Source of the DNA: CADEDH01 sp039029735
Lineage (GTDB): Bacteria; Actinomycetota; Acidimicrobiia; Acidimicrobiales; SZUA-35
Assembly: GCA_039029735.1 (NCBI GenBank)
Contig: JBCCFL010000017.1
Coordinates: 39,361-103,360, forward strand
Direction: 5' to 3'
Length of the DNA stretch: 64,000 nt
Below are positions 36,661-44,809 of this stretch, piece after piece. The position numbers and the translations under genes were made by a program. A model generated the notes under the pieces. That model did not search any database. It saw only the letters and a list, made by a program, of their open reading frames with translations, and was not told the DNA's origin. Every line of letters begins with the position of its first letter. The first letter of the stretch is position 1.

Positions 36661-37113
36661 TCAGTGGTGAGGCTCCTCGGCGGCGACAGCCTGCATGCGG
36701 CAGGCCGGACATCGCCCCCAATAGATGACCTCGGCTTCGTCGATCTCGAATCCGTGATCGTCGTCCGCCGTGAGGCACGGCGTCTCACCGACTGCACAGT
36801 CGATGTCGTACATCGTGGAACACGAACGGCAGATGAGGTGGTGATGGTTGTCTCCGACCCGATCCTCGAAGCGGGCAGGCGAGCCTGCCGGCTGGATCCG
36901 GCGAACGATCTGCTTGTCGGCGAACACGGCGAGCGTGTCGTACACCGCTTGGCGCGAGATCGATCCGATCACGCTGCGAACATCCTCGATCAGATCATCG
37001 GCGGTGGCATGGGGCCGCTCGCCAACCGCCTGCAGCACCGCAAGCCGTTGCGCCGTGACCTGCAGGCCATGGGAACGCAGCAACTGGTCGCCAGACGTGT
37101 TCATTGCGAACAT
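36661..37113 (-). CDS. furA: Fur-family peroxide/iron-responsive repressor (FurA-like)
   Basis: 150 residues from the ATG at 37113, or 147 from the ATG at 37104. Winged-helix DNA-binding domain first (LRSHGLQVTAQRLAVLQAVG, then SRQAVYDTLAVF), followed by the metal-binding dimerisation domain with HHHLICRSC and a second pair CPAC near the C-terminus, a structural zinc site. Immediately upstream of katG in the same direction, as in mycobacterial and streptomycete FurA-KatG pairs. A 23-bp inverted repeat 9 bases upstream of the start (37123-37145) is a good candidate for autoregulation. Confidence 0.92.
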   Translation of the reverse strand: MFAMNTSGDQLLRSHGLQVTAQRLAVLQAVGERPHATADDLIEDVRSVIGSISRQAVYDTLAVFADKQIVRRIQPAGSPARFEDRVGDNHHHLICRSCSTMYDIDCAVGETPCLTADDDHGFEIDEAEVIYWGRCPACRMQAVAAEEPHH

Positions 37114-37122
37114 GTGACCACG

Positions 37123-37145
37123 AATTCTGGACTAAGTCAAGAATT
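37123..37145. promoter_or_regulatory. Fur-type operator upstream of furA-katG
   Basis: On the plus strand AATTCTGGACT, one central A, AGTCAAGAATT: an 11-1-11 inverted repeat with a single mismatch. Read on the minus strand it contains TTGACT, a likely -35 element, so a repressor bound here would block the furA promoter. It lies 9 bases before the first ATG of furA. I saw no second copy before katG. Confidence 0.7.
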
Positions 37146-37193
37146 TGATTCGGTTCGTTGTTGAACCATCGCGCCGCTGAATTCAGCGGCGAA

Positions 37194-37910
37194 TCAGCCG
37201 CCCTCGAACAGGGCTCGGAGCACGACCACCCCGGATGACTCCGGTTCTGCCTCGTCCTGGATGGTGACGGTGACCAGGGGATAGTCCTGGAGCACGACGC
37301 CAGACCACAGTTCGATCGAGTCGTCGCCGCCCCGCATGTGGAAGGTGCCGGCGCTCACCCCCACCTCGGGGCTCTCGCGGAGCCACGCCTCGTAGTAGGT
37401 ACCGGGGGGAGCCGGCGGTAGGCCCGACACATCGAGCTCGATGCGGGTGCCAGCGTCGAGGGCCACGATCCGGGCCTCGGCCGACGCCCCTGGTGCGTTG
37501 TCGGTGCCTTCGAGGGTGATGGCCACCTCGTCGGGCTCCCGATCGGCGAGCGTGGTGATGGTGGCCACCCCGACGAGCGCCAGCAGCACACCGGCTGCCG
37601 CACCCAACACGGCCGTGCCCCACGAGCGACGGGGGCGGAGGGCGACCACCTCTGCGTCGCCGCCACTGGTCGAAACAGCACCCGTGGGCTCAGCGTCGCT
37701 GGGGCCTGTGAACGCTGAGCCATCAGGCTGCGCCGATACGTCTCGCAGCTGCACGGGCGGCCCGTCCGATGCCTCGGCGAGGATGGCGGCAACGATGGCC
37801 TCCTCGTCGGCGGCATCGGGCTCGGCCCACACCGACGCGTCGGCCAAGAGCTCGTCCAAGGCGGCGAGTTCGTCGTCAGTGGGTTCGTCGGGCGTGCGTC
37901 GATCGGTCAT
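37194..37910 (-). CDS. Anti-sigma factor, RskA (anti-sigma-K) type
   Basis: 238 residues. An acidic N-terminal part (TDDELAALDELLADASVWAE) likely binds the sigma factor, a single helix at about 100-122 (GTAVLGAAAGVLLALVGVA) crosses the membrane, and the extracytoplasmic RskA domain ends with the typical GTYYEAWLRE ... AGTFHMRGG segment. The ATG overlaps the sigma-factor stop (ATGA), so the pair is coupled. It should hold the ECF factor at the membrane until a signal leads to release, commonly by regulated proteolysis. Confidence 0.88.
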   Translation of the reverse strand: MTDRRTPDEPTDDELAALDELLADASVWAEPDAADEEAIVAAILAEASDGPPVQLRDVSAQPDGSAFTGPSDAEPTGAVSTSGGDAEVVALRPRRSWGTAVLGAAAGVLLALVGVATITTLADREPDEVAITLEGTDNAPGASAEARIVALDAGTRIELDVSGLPPAPPGTYYEAWLRESPEVGVSAGTFHMRGGDDSIELWSGVVLQDYPLVTVTIQDEAEPESSGVVVLRALFEGG

Positions 37911-38470
37911 GGTTCGTCGTGTCCCTGTACGGATCGGTCGGGCTCGCGGTTCGCGACAACATCGAGATGGCGCAACGCCGCGGCCAGCCGCTTGTGGGCC
38001 CGTCCGGATCGACTCTTCACCGTGCCGACCGGGATTCCCAGCCGCTCGGCGATCTCGTCGTGGGTCAGACCAGCCAGATGCGACAGTCGTACCACGTCGC
38101 GCTCCCCCGACGGCAGATCGGCGATCGCCTGGCGCACCTGCCACTGTTCCCAGGTGCGCTCGAACGACGGGCCTGACGTGGCCGGCTCGGTGTCGCCGAG
38201 GGGGCCAGGGGTGCGCTGCTCACGGCGGATCACGTCGATCGCTGTTCGCCGGGCGATGCTGTAGAGCCAGGGCGCCAGATCCCGGTTCTCGTCGAAGGTC
38301 GCGGCCGCCCGCCACGCCTTGATGAAGGTCTGCTGCACGACCTCGGCCACCAGTTCGGGATCGGCGATCATCGAAGACGCCACGGTTCGTACCGCGCCGC
38401 CGTAGCGCTGGTGCACTTCGCGTACCGCGTTCTCTTCGCCTGCCCGGAACCGGGCTACCAGGTCGCTCAC
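37907..38470 (-). CDS. ECF sigma factor (RpoE/SigK-like)
   Basis: 187 residues with the two ECF parts only. Region 2 is at about 10-75 (ELVAEVVQQTFIKAWRAA and LAPWLYSIARRTAIDVIRR) and region 4 at about 110-170, including the HTH LTHDEIAERLGIPVGTVKSR. A downstream RskA-type anti-sigma factor overlaps it by four bases. The divergent DUF6529/cupredoxin/lipoprotein genes are plausible regulon members. The 126-base divergent gap holds GGAAC-type sequences compatible with an ECF -35 element. Confidence 0.93.
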   Translation of the reverse strand: MSDLVARFRAGEENAVREVHQRYGGAVRTVASSMIADPELVAEVVQQTFIKAWRAAATFDENRDLAPWLYSIARRTAIDVIRREQRTPGPLGDTEPATSGPSFERTWEQWQVRQAIADLPSGERDVVRLSHLAGLTHDEIAERLGIPVGTVKSRSGRAHKRLAAALRHLDVVANREPDRSVQGHDEP

Positions 38471-38493
38471 GCCTCGACCGCCCTCCTCGATCG

Positions 38494-38535
38494 GAACCGG
38501 ATCCGAGAAAAATCCGGAACGGCGCGAACCGGATC
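38494..38535. promoter_or_regulatory. Direct repeat GAACCGGATC in the divergent sigma/DUF6529 gap
   Basis: The 10-mer occurs at 38494-38503 and 38526-38535, 32 bases apart (about three helical turns), with another GGAAC at 38517-38521 start region between. GGAAC is the usual ECF -35 core, so these may be promoter elements for autoregulation and for the divergent genes. Weak evidence. Confidence 0.3.
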
Positions 38536-38596
38536 GGCGGGATCAGCGTACAGGCCTCCGAGAACGCACTGACCGACGCATCCAGGAGCCCGCTCC

Positions 38597-39193
38597 ATGT
38601 CCACCACCACCTCCACCGGCGATCCCCACCCTTCGACTGCCGCTCCGGCCCCGCCCTCGATCGTAAACCTGTTGCCGCTGATCGCAATCGGCGGGCTGGT
38701 GGCACTCAGCCTCGGCGTCTACGCCCGGGTGCACACCCCCACCGGGCAGGGCATCACCACCTTCGGCTTCCCCGCCGTGTTGCCGATGAAGGCCTGGTTC
38801 ACCACGGTGGCTGCTGCTCTCGGCCTCACCCAAGCGGCATCCGCCCTCTGGATGTATGGCCGCCTGCCCGGCGTGGCGGCCCCCGCACCAGGCTGGCTCG
38901 GGCCCACGCACCGCTGGCTCGGCACCGCCGCCTTCTTGTTCACCCTCCCAGTGGCCTACCACTGCCTCTGGGCCCTCGGCTTCCAGAACACCACGCTCCG
39001 GGTGCTCGCCCACTCGATCCTCGGTTGTGCCTTCTACGGCGCATTCGTGACGAAGATGCTCGTGCTCCGCTCCGATCGCCTGCCGGGCTGGTCGCTCCCC
39101 GTCACCGGAGGTGCGTTGTTCGCCCTGCTCACCGGGCTCTGGTTCACCTCCTCGCTGTGGTTCTTCACCACGATCGGTTTCCCGGGGGTCTGA
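38597..39193 (+). CDS. DUF6529-family membrane protein
   Basis: 198 residues. After a Ser/Thr/Pro-rich start, about five hydrophobic helices follow. Histidines fall within or beside helices (THRWLGTAAFLF, PVAYHCLWAL, RVLAHSILG), a spacing that recalls cytochrome b561-like haem proteins; haem binding is inference. AGGAG 9 bases before the ATG supports the start. First of three genes reading away from the ECF sigma/anti-sigma pair and followed by a cupredoxin and a lipoprotein, so an electron-transfer role in the envelope is plausible. Confidence 0.7.
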   Translation: MSTTTSTGDPHPSTAAPAPPSIVNLLPLIAIGGLVALSLGVYARVHTPTGQGITTFGFPAVLPMKAWFTTVAAALGLTQAASALWMYGRLPGVAAPAPGWLGPTHRWLGTAAFLFTLPVAYHCLWALGFQNTTLRVLAHSILGCAFYGAFVTKMLVLRSDRLPGWSLPVTGGALFALLTGLWFTSSLWFFTTIGFPGV

Positions 39194-39331
39194 TCCCCAC
39201 CCCGTCCTGACCCGCCGCTGAACCGACCGACGCACCTGCTCCACAGCGGTCACGAGGTCTGGTTCGACGCGCCCTCACACGACCACCAACACCCCCGCTC
39301 AACGATCACCCCTCCGAAAGGACCCACCCCC

Positions 39332-39790
39332 ATGCAACCCCGAATCACCGCCACCATCGTGATCTGCACGATTGCCGCCGGTGTGGCCGTCGTCGGACTC
39401 GCCCGGCCGGCCACCACCACCGAGACAGCGGCCGTGGCGGCCGATGCCCCTGCGACCACTGTGGCCGGCTACGGCGCCGCCCCGGACGACAGCACCCCCG
39501 ACGGAGCCGGTAGCGACGATGCGGCCGCAGCGCCGGCCGAGCAGGTCGAGGTCGTGATCGAAGGGTTCGCCTTCGACGTGCCCGGCACGATCGCCCCCGG
39601 ATCAACGATCACGGTGACCAACCGCGACGGGGCGCCGCACACCCTCACCGCCACCGACGGTGCGTTCGACACCGGGACGATCGACGGCGGTGCCGCCACG
39701 GCGCTGACGCTGCCGACCGAACCCGGCACCTACTCGATCTTCTGCGAGATCCATCCGTCCATGACGGCCACCGTCACGGTCGGCGCCTGA
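39332..39790 (+). CDS. Secreted cupredoxin (plastocyanin/azurin-like)
   Basis: 152 residues. N-terminal signal or anchor helix (ITATIVICTIAAGVAVVGLA), a low-complexity Ala/Asp linker to about 70, then a type-1 copper domain. Ligands are His103 (GAPHTLT), Cys138 and His141 (FCEIHPSM) and Met144. It should carry single electrons outside the membrane. An AAAGGA site lies before the ATG. Between the DUF6529 membrane protein and a Yx(FWY)xxD lipoprotein, with gaps of 138 and 61 bases, suggesting one transcription unit. Confidence 0.9.
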   Translation: MQPRITATIVICTIAAGVAVVGLARPATTTETAAVAADAPATTVAGYGAAPDDSTPDGAGSDDAAAAPAEQVEVVIEGFAFDVPGTIAPGSTITVTNRDGAPHTLTATDGAFDTGTIDGGAATALTLPTEPGTYSIFCEIHPSMTATVTVGA

Positions 39791-39851
39791 CCCATCCAGC
39801 TCTCATCAACCCATCCCAACCCCCCACAGAACCCCCTGAAAGGAACTTCCG

Positions 39852-40856
39852 ATGTTCACTCCCCGACGCTCCCTGATTCCCCTCACCATGGCCGGCGCGC
39901 TCGTACTGGCCGCCTGTGGCGGTGACCCCGCCCCGATCGCAGCTCCAGCTGAGGCCGACGACGCTGAGCAGGCCGAGGTCGCAGCCGCTCCCGCCGCCGA
40001 CGACGTCGCCAACATCGTGGCCGTCACCGCTGGCGACACCGACCTCGGCGAGGTTCTCGTCGGGGTGGACGGTCGCACCCTCTACGGCTTCACCAACGAC
40101 GTCGACGCCACGTCGGCCTGCTACGGCACCTGCGCTGAGGCGTGGCCACCCGTGATCGTTGGCGACGACTGGGACGTGGCTCCCGGTCTCGACTCCGGCA
40201 TCTTCAACGCCGTGGCCCGCGACGACGGCCAGCTCCAGCTCGTGGCTGGCAAGTGGCCGCTCTACTACTTCGCTGGCGATGCCATCCCCGGCGACATCAA
40301 CGGCCAGGGCTCCGGCGACGTGTGGTTCGCCGTCGGAACCGACGGGATCCTGATCACCGACGCCGAGGCGGCGGCCGACGGCGGCAGCGATGCCGCCAAC
40401 GACGATGCGGCCGCAGCCGCCGATGCGGCGCCCGTGTCGGTGGGTTCGACCAGCCTCGGCGACGCCCTGGTGGACGCGGATGGCCTCACCCTCTACGGCT
40501 TCCTCACCGACTCGGAGGGCCTTCCCACCTGTGACGACGCCTGCGCCGACGCCTGGCCGCCGGTGATCGTCGACTCCACCGATGTTCCCGCCGGGCTCGA
40601 CCCCGAGGTGTTCAGCGTGGTGGAGCGCAACGACGGCTCACTGCAGCTCAAGGCTGGCGCGTGGCCGCTCTACCTGTTCGCCGGCGACGCTGCGCCTGGC
40701 GACGTCAACGGCCAGGGTTCGGGTGACGTGTGGTTCGTCGCCGCCCCCGACGGGTCGCTGATCGGCGCTGGTGGCAGCTCGGACGAGAGCAGCAGTGCCG
40801 CCACCGACGCTGACGCCAGCTCCAACGAGGCTGCGGAGGACGACGAGGGCTACTGA
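39852..40856 (+). CDS. Lipoprotein with two COG4315 (Yx(FWY)xxD) repeats
   Basis: 334 residues. Signal peptide with lipobox LAAC (Cys22). Two similar domains follow (about 55-170 and 195-305), each with two Yx(FWY)xxD motifs: Tyr78 and Tyr138 in the first, Tyr215 and Tyr274 in the second. Each also has a CxxxC pair before AxAWPP (Cys90/94, Cys227/231). The tail is Ser/Asp/Glu-rich. The family is annotated only as a secreted repeat of unknown function. Its setting beside a cupredoxin and a candidate haem membrane protein under an ECF factor suggests a redox or metal role. Confidence 0.88.
   Translation: MFTPRRSLIPLTMAGALVLAACGGDPAPIAAPAEADDAEQAEVAAAPAADDVANIVAVTAGDTDLGEVLVGVDGRTLYGFTNDVDATSACYGTCAEAWPPVIVGDDWDVAPGLDSGIFNAVARDDGQLQLVAGKWPLYYFAGDAIPGDINGQGSGDVWFAVGTDGILITDAEAAADGGSDAANDDAAAAADAAPVSVGSTSLGDALVDADGLTLYGFLTDSEGLPTCDDACADAWPPVIVDSTDVPAGLDPEVFSVVERNDGSLQLKAGAWPLYLFAGDAAPGDVNGQGSGDVWFVAAPDGSLIGAGGSSDESSSAATDADASSNEAAEDDEGY
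40015..40760 (+). repeat. Internal duplication of the COG4315 domain
   Basis: The two domains share whole phrases such as DLGEVLVGVDGRTLYGF / SLGDALVDADGLTLYGF and PGDINGQGSGDVWF / PGDVNGQGSGDVWF. The DNA is also alike (for example cgtcaacggccagggttc versus catcaacggccagggctc), indicating a fairly recent tandem duplication. Confidence 0.8.
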
Positions 40857-40929
40857 TCCCTGCCGACATCCAGATCTCCCCACTGCGTTCCCGCTCGGCT
40901 CCCGCCGGGCGGGAACTGCGCGTCCGGGC

Positions 40930-42168
40930 TCAGTCGGCCTCCAGAGCCAGGCCCGCCCGGAAGGCGCCCCAGTGCCGGCCGCCGATGTACACCGGGATGT
41001 GGACGTCCTGCATCACCTCTCCCGTGTCGCGCTTGTAGGTCTGCAGCAAGAAGGGCTCGGTGTTGGCGGACCCTCTCACCGACGTGCGATCGGCATAGAT
41101 CCGCTTGGTTCGGTTGCTGGCGAGGTCAACCTCGTGGTCGCCTGTGAGCGGCTTGGAGAAGCGGGCATTGTGGGTCGGCACGTAGCTGTTGCGATCGACC
41201 GAGGCGGCGTAGGCGAGATCGGGCATTCGGTCGAGCAGCCCGTCCTGGAGCGGTGGGAACACCCGGTCGGTGTAGGAGTCGAACCGGTTGCTGTACTTTT
41301 CGGGACTGGTGCCGGGGATCGGCACGTACCGATCGTCGAACACGTCCGCCATCGAGATCGTGCCCGCCTCGATGTCGCGCTCCACGGCTGCGACGATGTC
41401 GACCACCGTGGCCCGCATGGCATCGAGCATTCGCTTCAGGTGGGCCGGCAGGCGGGCTTCGCCCTGATGCTGGAGGATGTCCTCGGCCTTGTGGGCGACG
41501 TCAAGCGAGCGGCCCGCGACATGATCGATGCCGTTGGCCGCGATTTCCATCCCGGACAGGAGCTGGGAGATCGAGCGACTGATGCTCGACATGTCGTCGG
41601 CGGCGTCACCCTCCACCATGCGGGCCAGTCCCGCCATCGACTGACCGGCACCGACGGTGAACCGATCGATGCGCTCAGCCAACTCCTGGATCTTGCCGGT
41701 CGAGGTCGCGGCTCGGTTGGCGAGTGACCGAACCTCGTCGGCAACACCGGCGAAGCCACGGCCGGCCTCGCCGGCCCGGGCGGCCTCGATCGTGGCGTTG
41801 AGCGCCAACAGGTTCGTCTGGTCGGCGATGTCGGTGATCGACCGGGCCAGGCTGTTGATCTCCGAGGAGGTGGTGGTCAGCTGCTCGATCGAAACGACAG
41901 CCTCGTTCACGGCAACGCTGATCTCCGATGCGATGCCCTCGACCTCGCGGGTTTCGGCCACGGATGCGCTGAGCTTGTCTCGCAACACGTCGCAGGTGTG
42001 TGACATCTCGGCCGACGCGACGGCGATGTCATTGCAGTGGGCGCCCACGAGGCCACTGGAGTCGTGGGACGCACCACGGTCCACCCCGGGCGCGGCCGGT
42101 GCGGTGGCAGCCAAGGCAGGCGGCGCCAGATCGGTACGCCGGCTGCCTCGGCTCCCCCACAACTTCAC
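40930..42168 (-). CDS. Soluble methyl-accepting chemotaxis-like protein
   Basis: 412 residues without any membrane helix. The signalling domain (about 50-190) has the conserved hairpin tip: IADQTNLLALNATIEAARAG, then GRGFAGVADEVRSLANRA. The C-terminal ~150 residues form an extra domain with NRTKRIYADRTSVRG and GGRHWGAFRAGL, the type found at the end of some cytoplasmic receptors; its ligand is unknown. No CheW/CheA or flagellar genes are in the window. It would need partners elsewhere or work outside chemotaxis. Confidence 0.85.
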   Translation of the reverse strand: MKLWGSRGSRRTDLAPPALAATAPAAPGVDRGASHDSSGLVGAHCNDIAVASAEMSHTCDVLRDKLSASVAETREVEGIASEISVAVNEAVVSIEQLTTTSSEINSLARSITDIADQTNLLALNATIEAARAGEAGRGFAGVADEVRSLANRAATSTGKIQELAERIDRFTVGAGQSMAGLARMVEGDAADDMSSISRSISQLLSGMEIAANGIDHVAGRSLDVAHKAEDILQHQGEARLPAHLKRMLDAMRATVVDIVAAVERDIEAGTISMADVFDDRYVPIPGTSPEKYSNRFDSYTDRVFPPLQDGLLDRMPDLAYAASVDRNSYVPTHNARFSKPLTGDHEVDLASNRTKRIYADRTSVRGSANTEPFLLQTYKRDTGEVMQDVHIPVYIGGRHWGAFRAGLALEAD

Positions 42169-42214
42169 ACGATCTAGGTCGGCCGGCGGCTCCCGCAGTT
42201 GAGCAGGCCCACGG

Positions 42215-43981
42215 TCAGGTGACCGACGCTGGCACCTCCACCACCGTGACCTGGCCCGTGTCGCCGTTCACCTCGATGGTGGCGCCATCAGGAATGCGCT
42301 GGGTGCCGTTGGTTACCGACACCACGCAGGGAATCCCCAGCTCGCGGCTCACGATCACGGCGTGGCTGAGCGGGGCACCCACGTCGACCACAACCGCACC
42401 GGCGGGTACGAACAGCGGCGTCCACGACGGGTCGGTGATGGGCGCAACCAGGATCTCACCCGGCTCGAGCTGAGACGGGTCGTGGGGATCGAGCACCACC
42501 CGAGCCGTTCCCCGATAGCCACCGGGGCAGCCGGGCACGCCCTGGATCGTCTCACCAGCGGTAGCCGCCTCGATGGTGACGGCGTCGCGACGGGGGTAGC
42601 CGGCCATCTCGGGCCGTCCTCCGTGGAACAGAAACGGTTCCTGCAGCTCCGAGACACTGGTCATGAGGTCGGACCGGCGCTGGAGTTCAGCCGGCTGGAT
42701 CGTGGCGTCGCCGTTCACGAAGGCGTCGAGTTCCGGGCGGGTCATGAGGCCGAAGTCGTCGTGATGATTCATCCGACCCTGAGCCACATAGCGACGACCC
42801 AGTTCGTGCATCGACACCCGGAGCTCGTGCACGAGCTTGATGGCGTTGGTCTTCGTGCGCTCACGACCGGCCATGAACACCTTGGCGGCACCGAGCGCGG
42901 CCACGAACTGGCCATGGGCCTCGGGGTCGCCCTCGATGGCGGCGGCCACCTGCGCACCAAGCGCCTCGCGTTCGGCGGCGCGGGCGGCGTTGCTTGCCTC
43001 GGGCGCCTGCTCCTCGGAGGAGAGGCGCATCCGGTCGATGGCAGCCAGAGCGAGATCGGGATCAGTTTCCCAGGTCGGCGATCGCATCTCCCACTCATTG
43101 GGCCCACGGCAGCCGTAGGCGAGAAGGAAGTCATCGAACTGATTCAGGAACGCGGTGACATCGGCTCCGCCGTCGGCTCGCAACCGGTCGTGCAGCCCGG
43201 CGGTTCCGGCATCGAAGTGGGCCATGAGAGCGGGTGAGGCCGCCGCAGTCCGACCCAGTTGCCACATCGCCATCGACGGGGCTGCCGACTCCACGTCGCC
43301 GACACCAGCGATCAGCTTCAGCGCCATCTCGGGCTGGCCAATGGCCTGGGTGACGCCCGTGATCACACCGATCGGCAGGGTGGCAAGGAAGCTCACGAAG
43401 ATGTGCTCGGCGAACAGCATGCGGAAGTGCTCGTCGGCCAGGGCGAACGTACGGTCGCAGAGTTCGCGCTCGGTCATCGCCGACAGGTCGGGCCGACTGG
43501 CCCGCAGCCCGTTCACGAGCTGCTCATGGGCGAGCACGTCGGGGAGGTCAGGGGTGGTCATCACCCACCCGAACGTCTCGCCGATCTTGGCGGTGAGGTC
43601 GGGACGGTCGAAGCCTTCCTTCACCACGAACTCGGGAACGTCGGGGTGATCACCGAAGAAGGCGTCGTCGATATCGGAGGCCGTCATTCCCGGCGCACGG
43701 TGCCCGAGCATCCGCAACGCGCTCGCATTGAGATAGGCGTAACCGCCGGTGACCCCGAGGAACACGCACTCGTCGTCAGGGAGCTCCTCCGGCGTCATCA
43801 CCCCGATGCGGTAGTAGGCGTCGCGGAATCCGTGCTCCGACCCACCGAGGCCATCGTCGTTCTGGAAGTAGAAAAACGAGAGCGGCGCCACCGGGTCGGG
43901 GAAGACCTCACCCACGTTGGCTCGCGTGTAGAAGTCCCACTCGCTGCTGAGATCGGTCTCCACCAACCACGAATCAACCAT
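42215..43981 (-). CDS. PEP-utilising swivel (mobile) domain protein without ATP-grasp domain
   Basis: 588 residues from the ATG at 43981 (MVDSWLVETDL), with GAAGGGGAG upstream. The last ~90 residues are a PEP-utilisers mobile domain: GEILVAPITDPSWTPLF, then GAPLSHAVIVSRELGIP with the phospho-accepting histidine. The long N-terminal part is helical and resembles the middle/C-terminal part of rifampicin phosphotransferase- and phenylphosphate-synthase-type proteins, but the nucleotide-binding ATP-grasp domain is missing. It may pair with a separate ATP-grasp protein encoded elsewhere. Function unassigned. Confidence 0.75.
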   Translation of the reverse strand: MVDSWLVETDLSSEWDFYTRANVGEVFPDPVAPLSFFYFQNDDGLGGSEHGFRDAYYRIGVMTPEELPDDECVFLGVTGGYAYLNASALRMLGHRAPGMTASDIDDAFFGDHPDVPEFVVKEGFDRPDLTAKIGETFGWVMTTPDLPDVLAHEQLVNGLRASRPDLSAMTERELCDRTFALADEHFRMLFAEHIFVSFLATLPIGVITGVTQAIGQPEMALKLIAGVGDVESAAPSMAMWQLGRTAAASPALMAHFDAGTAGLHDRLRADGGADVTAFLNQFDDFLLAYGCRGPNEWEMRSPTWETDPDLALAAIDRMRLSSEEQAPEASNAARAAEREALGAQVAAAIEGDPEAHGQFVAALGAAKVFMAGRERTKTNAIKLVHELRVSMHELGRRYVAQGRMNHHDDFGLMTRPELDAFVNGDATIQPAELQRRSDLMTSVSELQEPFLFHGGRPEMAGYPRRDAVTIEAATAGETIQGVPGCPGGYRGTARVVLDPHDPSQLEPGEILVAPITDPSWTPLFVPAGAVVVDVGAPLSHAVIVSRELGIPCVVSVTNGTQRIPDGATIEVNGDTGQVTVVEVPASVT

Positions 43982-44136
43982 CACTTCAGCTCCCCTTCTC
44001 GTGTTCCGGTGCGCCACAGGTCCCCTCGTGCGGCGCCTGGCGCTCGACCGTAGCGCCTCGACGTGACCCGTGTCACACGGCCCAAGAACAGCGGCTCGCC
44101 GTTGCCCTCGGCGGCCACACCACTTACGATACATCC

Positions 44137-44781
44137 ATGGATTGGAATAGGATCGGGGTGCTCGGAACGGGCAACGTCGGACGCACGCTCGCCGCCGGAC
44201 TCGCCGCCGTTGGCCACGACGTCCGCCTCGGAGGGCGGGACCCGCAGCGGGACGAGCTGGTCGACTGGTCGGCGGAGATCGGCGTGCCGGTCACCGACAC
44301 GGCCACGGCTGCCGCCGACAGTGATGTGGTGCTGCTGGCCACCGCCTGGGACGGCACGGAGAACGCCCTCAGCCTCGCCGGGGCCGGGCTGGACGGAACC
44401 GTGCTCATCGACGTCACCAACCCACTCGTGTTCGACGGGCGCCTGAAGCTCGCCATTGGCCACGACGACTCAGGCGGCGAGCAGGTGCAGCGCTGGGCGC
44501 CCGGAGCCACGGTGGTCAAGGCGTTCAACACGGTTGGCTACGAGTTGATGGTGCACCCTGGCTTCGCCGAGGGTCAGGGCACGATGTTCATCGCTGGCGA
44601 CGTGGCCGAGGCCAAAGCCGTCGCCGTACGACTGGCCAACGACCTCGGCTGGGGAACCCACGACTGTGGCGGCCTCATGGCCGCTCGGCTCACCGAGCCG
44701 CTGGCCATGATCTGGATCGAACACGCCATCGCATCGGGCGAGCGCCGCCACGTGTTCCGGCTCCACGGCGCCAGCGGCTGA
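44137..44781 (+). CDS. NADPH-dependent F420 reductase-like protein
   Basis: 214 residues. N-terminal Rossmann motif IGVLGTGNVGRTLAAGLAA with a following GGRDP that suggests NADP. The middle has DVVLLATAW and VLIDVTNPL, and the C-terminal part VVKAFNTVGYELM. This is the F420:NADP oxidoreductase (Fno-like) fold, exchanging hydride between NADPH and F420, fitting the two LLM-class enzymes in the window. Related actinobacterial proteins may be simple NADP-binding oxidoreductases. Divergent from the PEP-swivel gene. Confidence 0.8.
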   Translation: MDWNRIGVLGTGNVGRTLAAGLAAVGHDVRLGGRDPQRDELVDWSAEIGVPVTDTATAAADSDVVLLATAWDGTENALSLAGAGLDGTVLIDVTNPLVFDGRLKLAIGHDDSGGEQVQRWAPGATVVKAFNTVGYELMVHPGFAEGQGTMFIAGDVAEAKAVAVRLANDLGWGTHDCGGLMAARLTEPLAMIWIEHAIASGERRHVFRLHGASG

Positions 44782-44809
44782 AGGATCGATGCGTCGACGT
44801 TGTGGCCGG

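Noticed and set aside
37194..38144. Longer 316-codon reading of the anti-sigma gene
   Set aside because: The extra N-terminal part is antisense-like sequence inside the sigma gene; the ATGA overlap at 37907-37910 gives the natural start.
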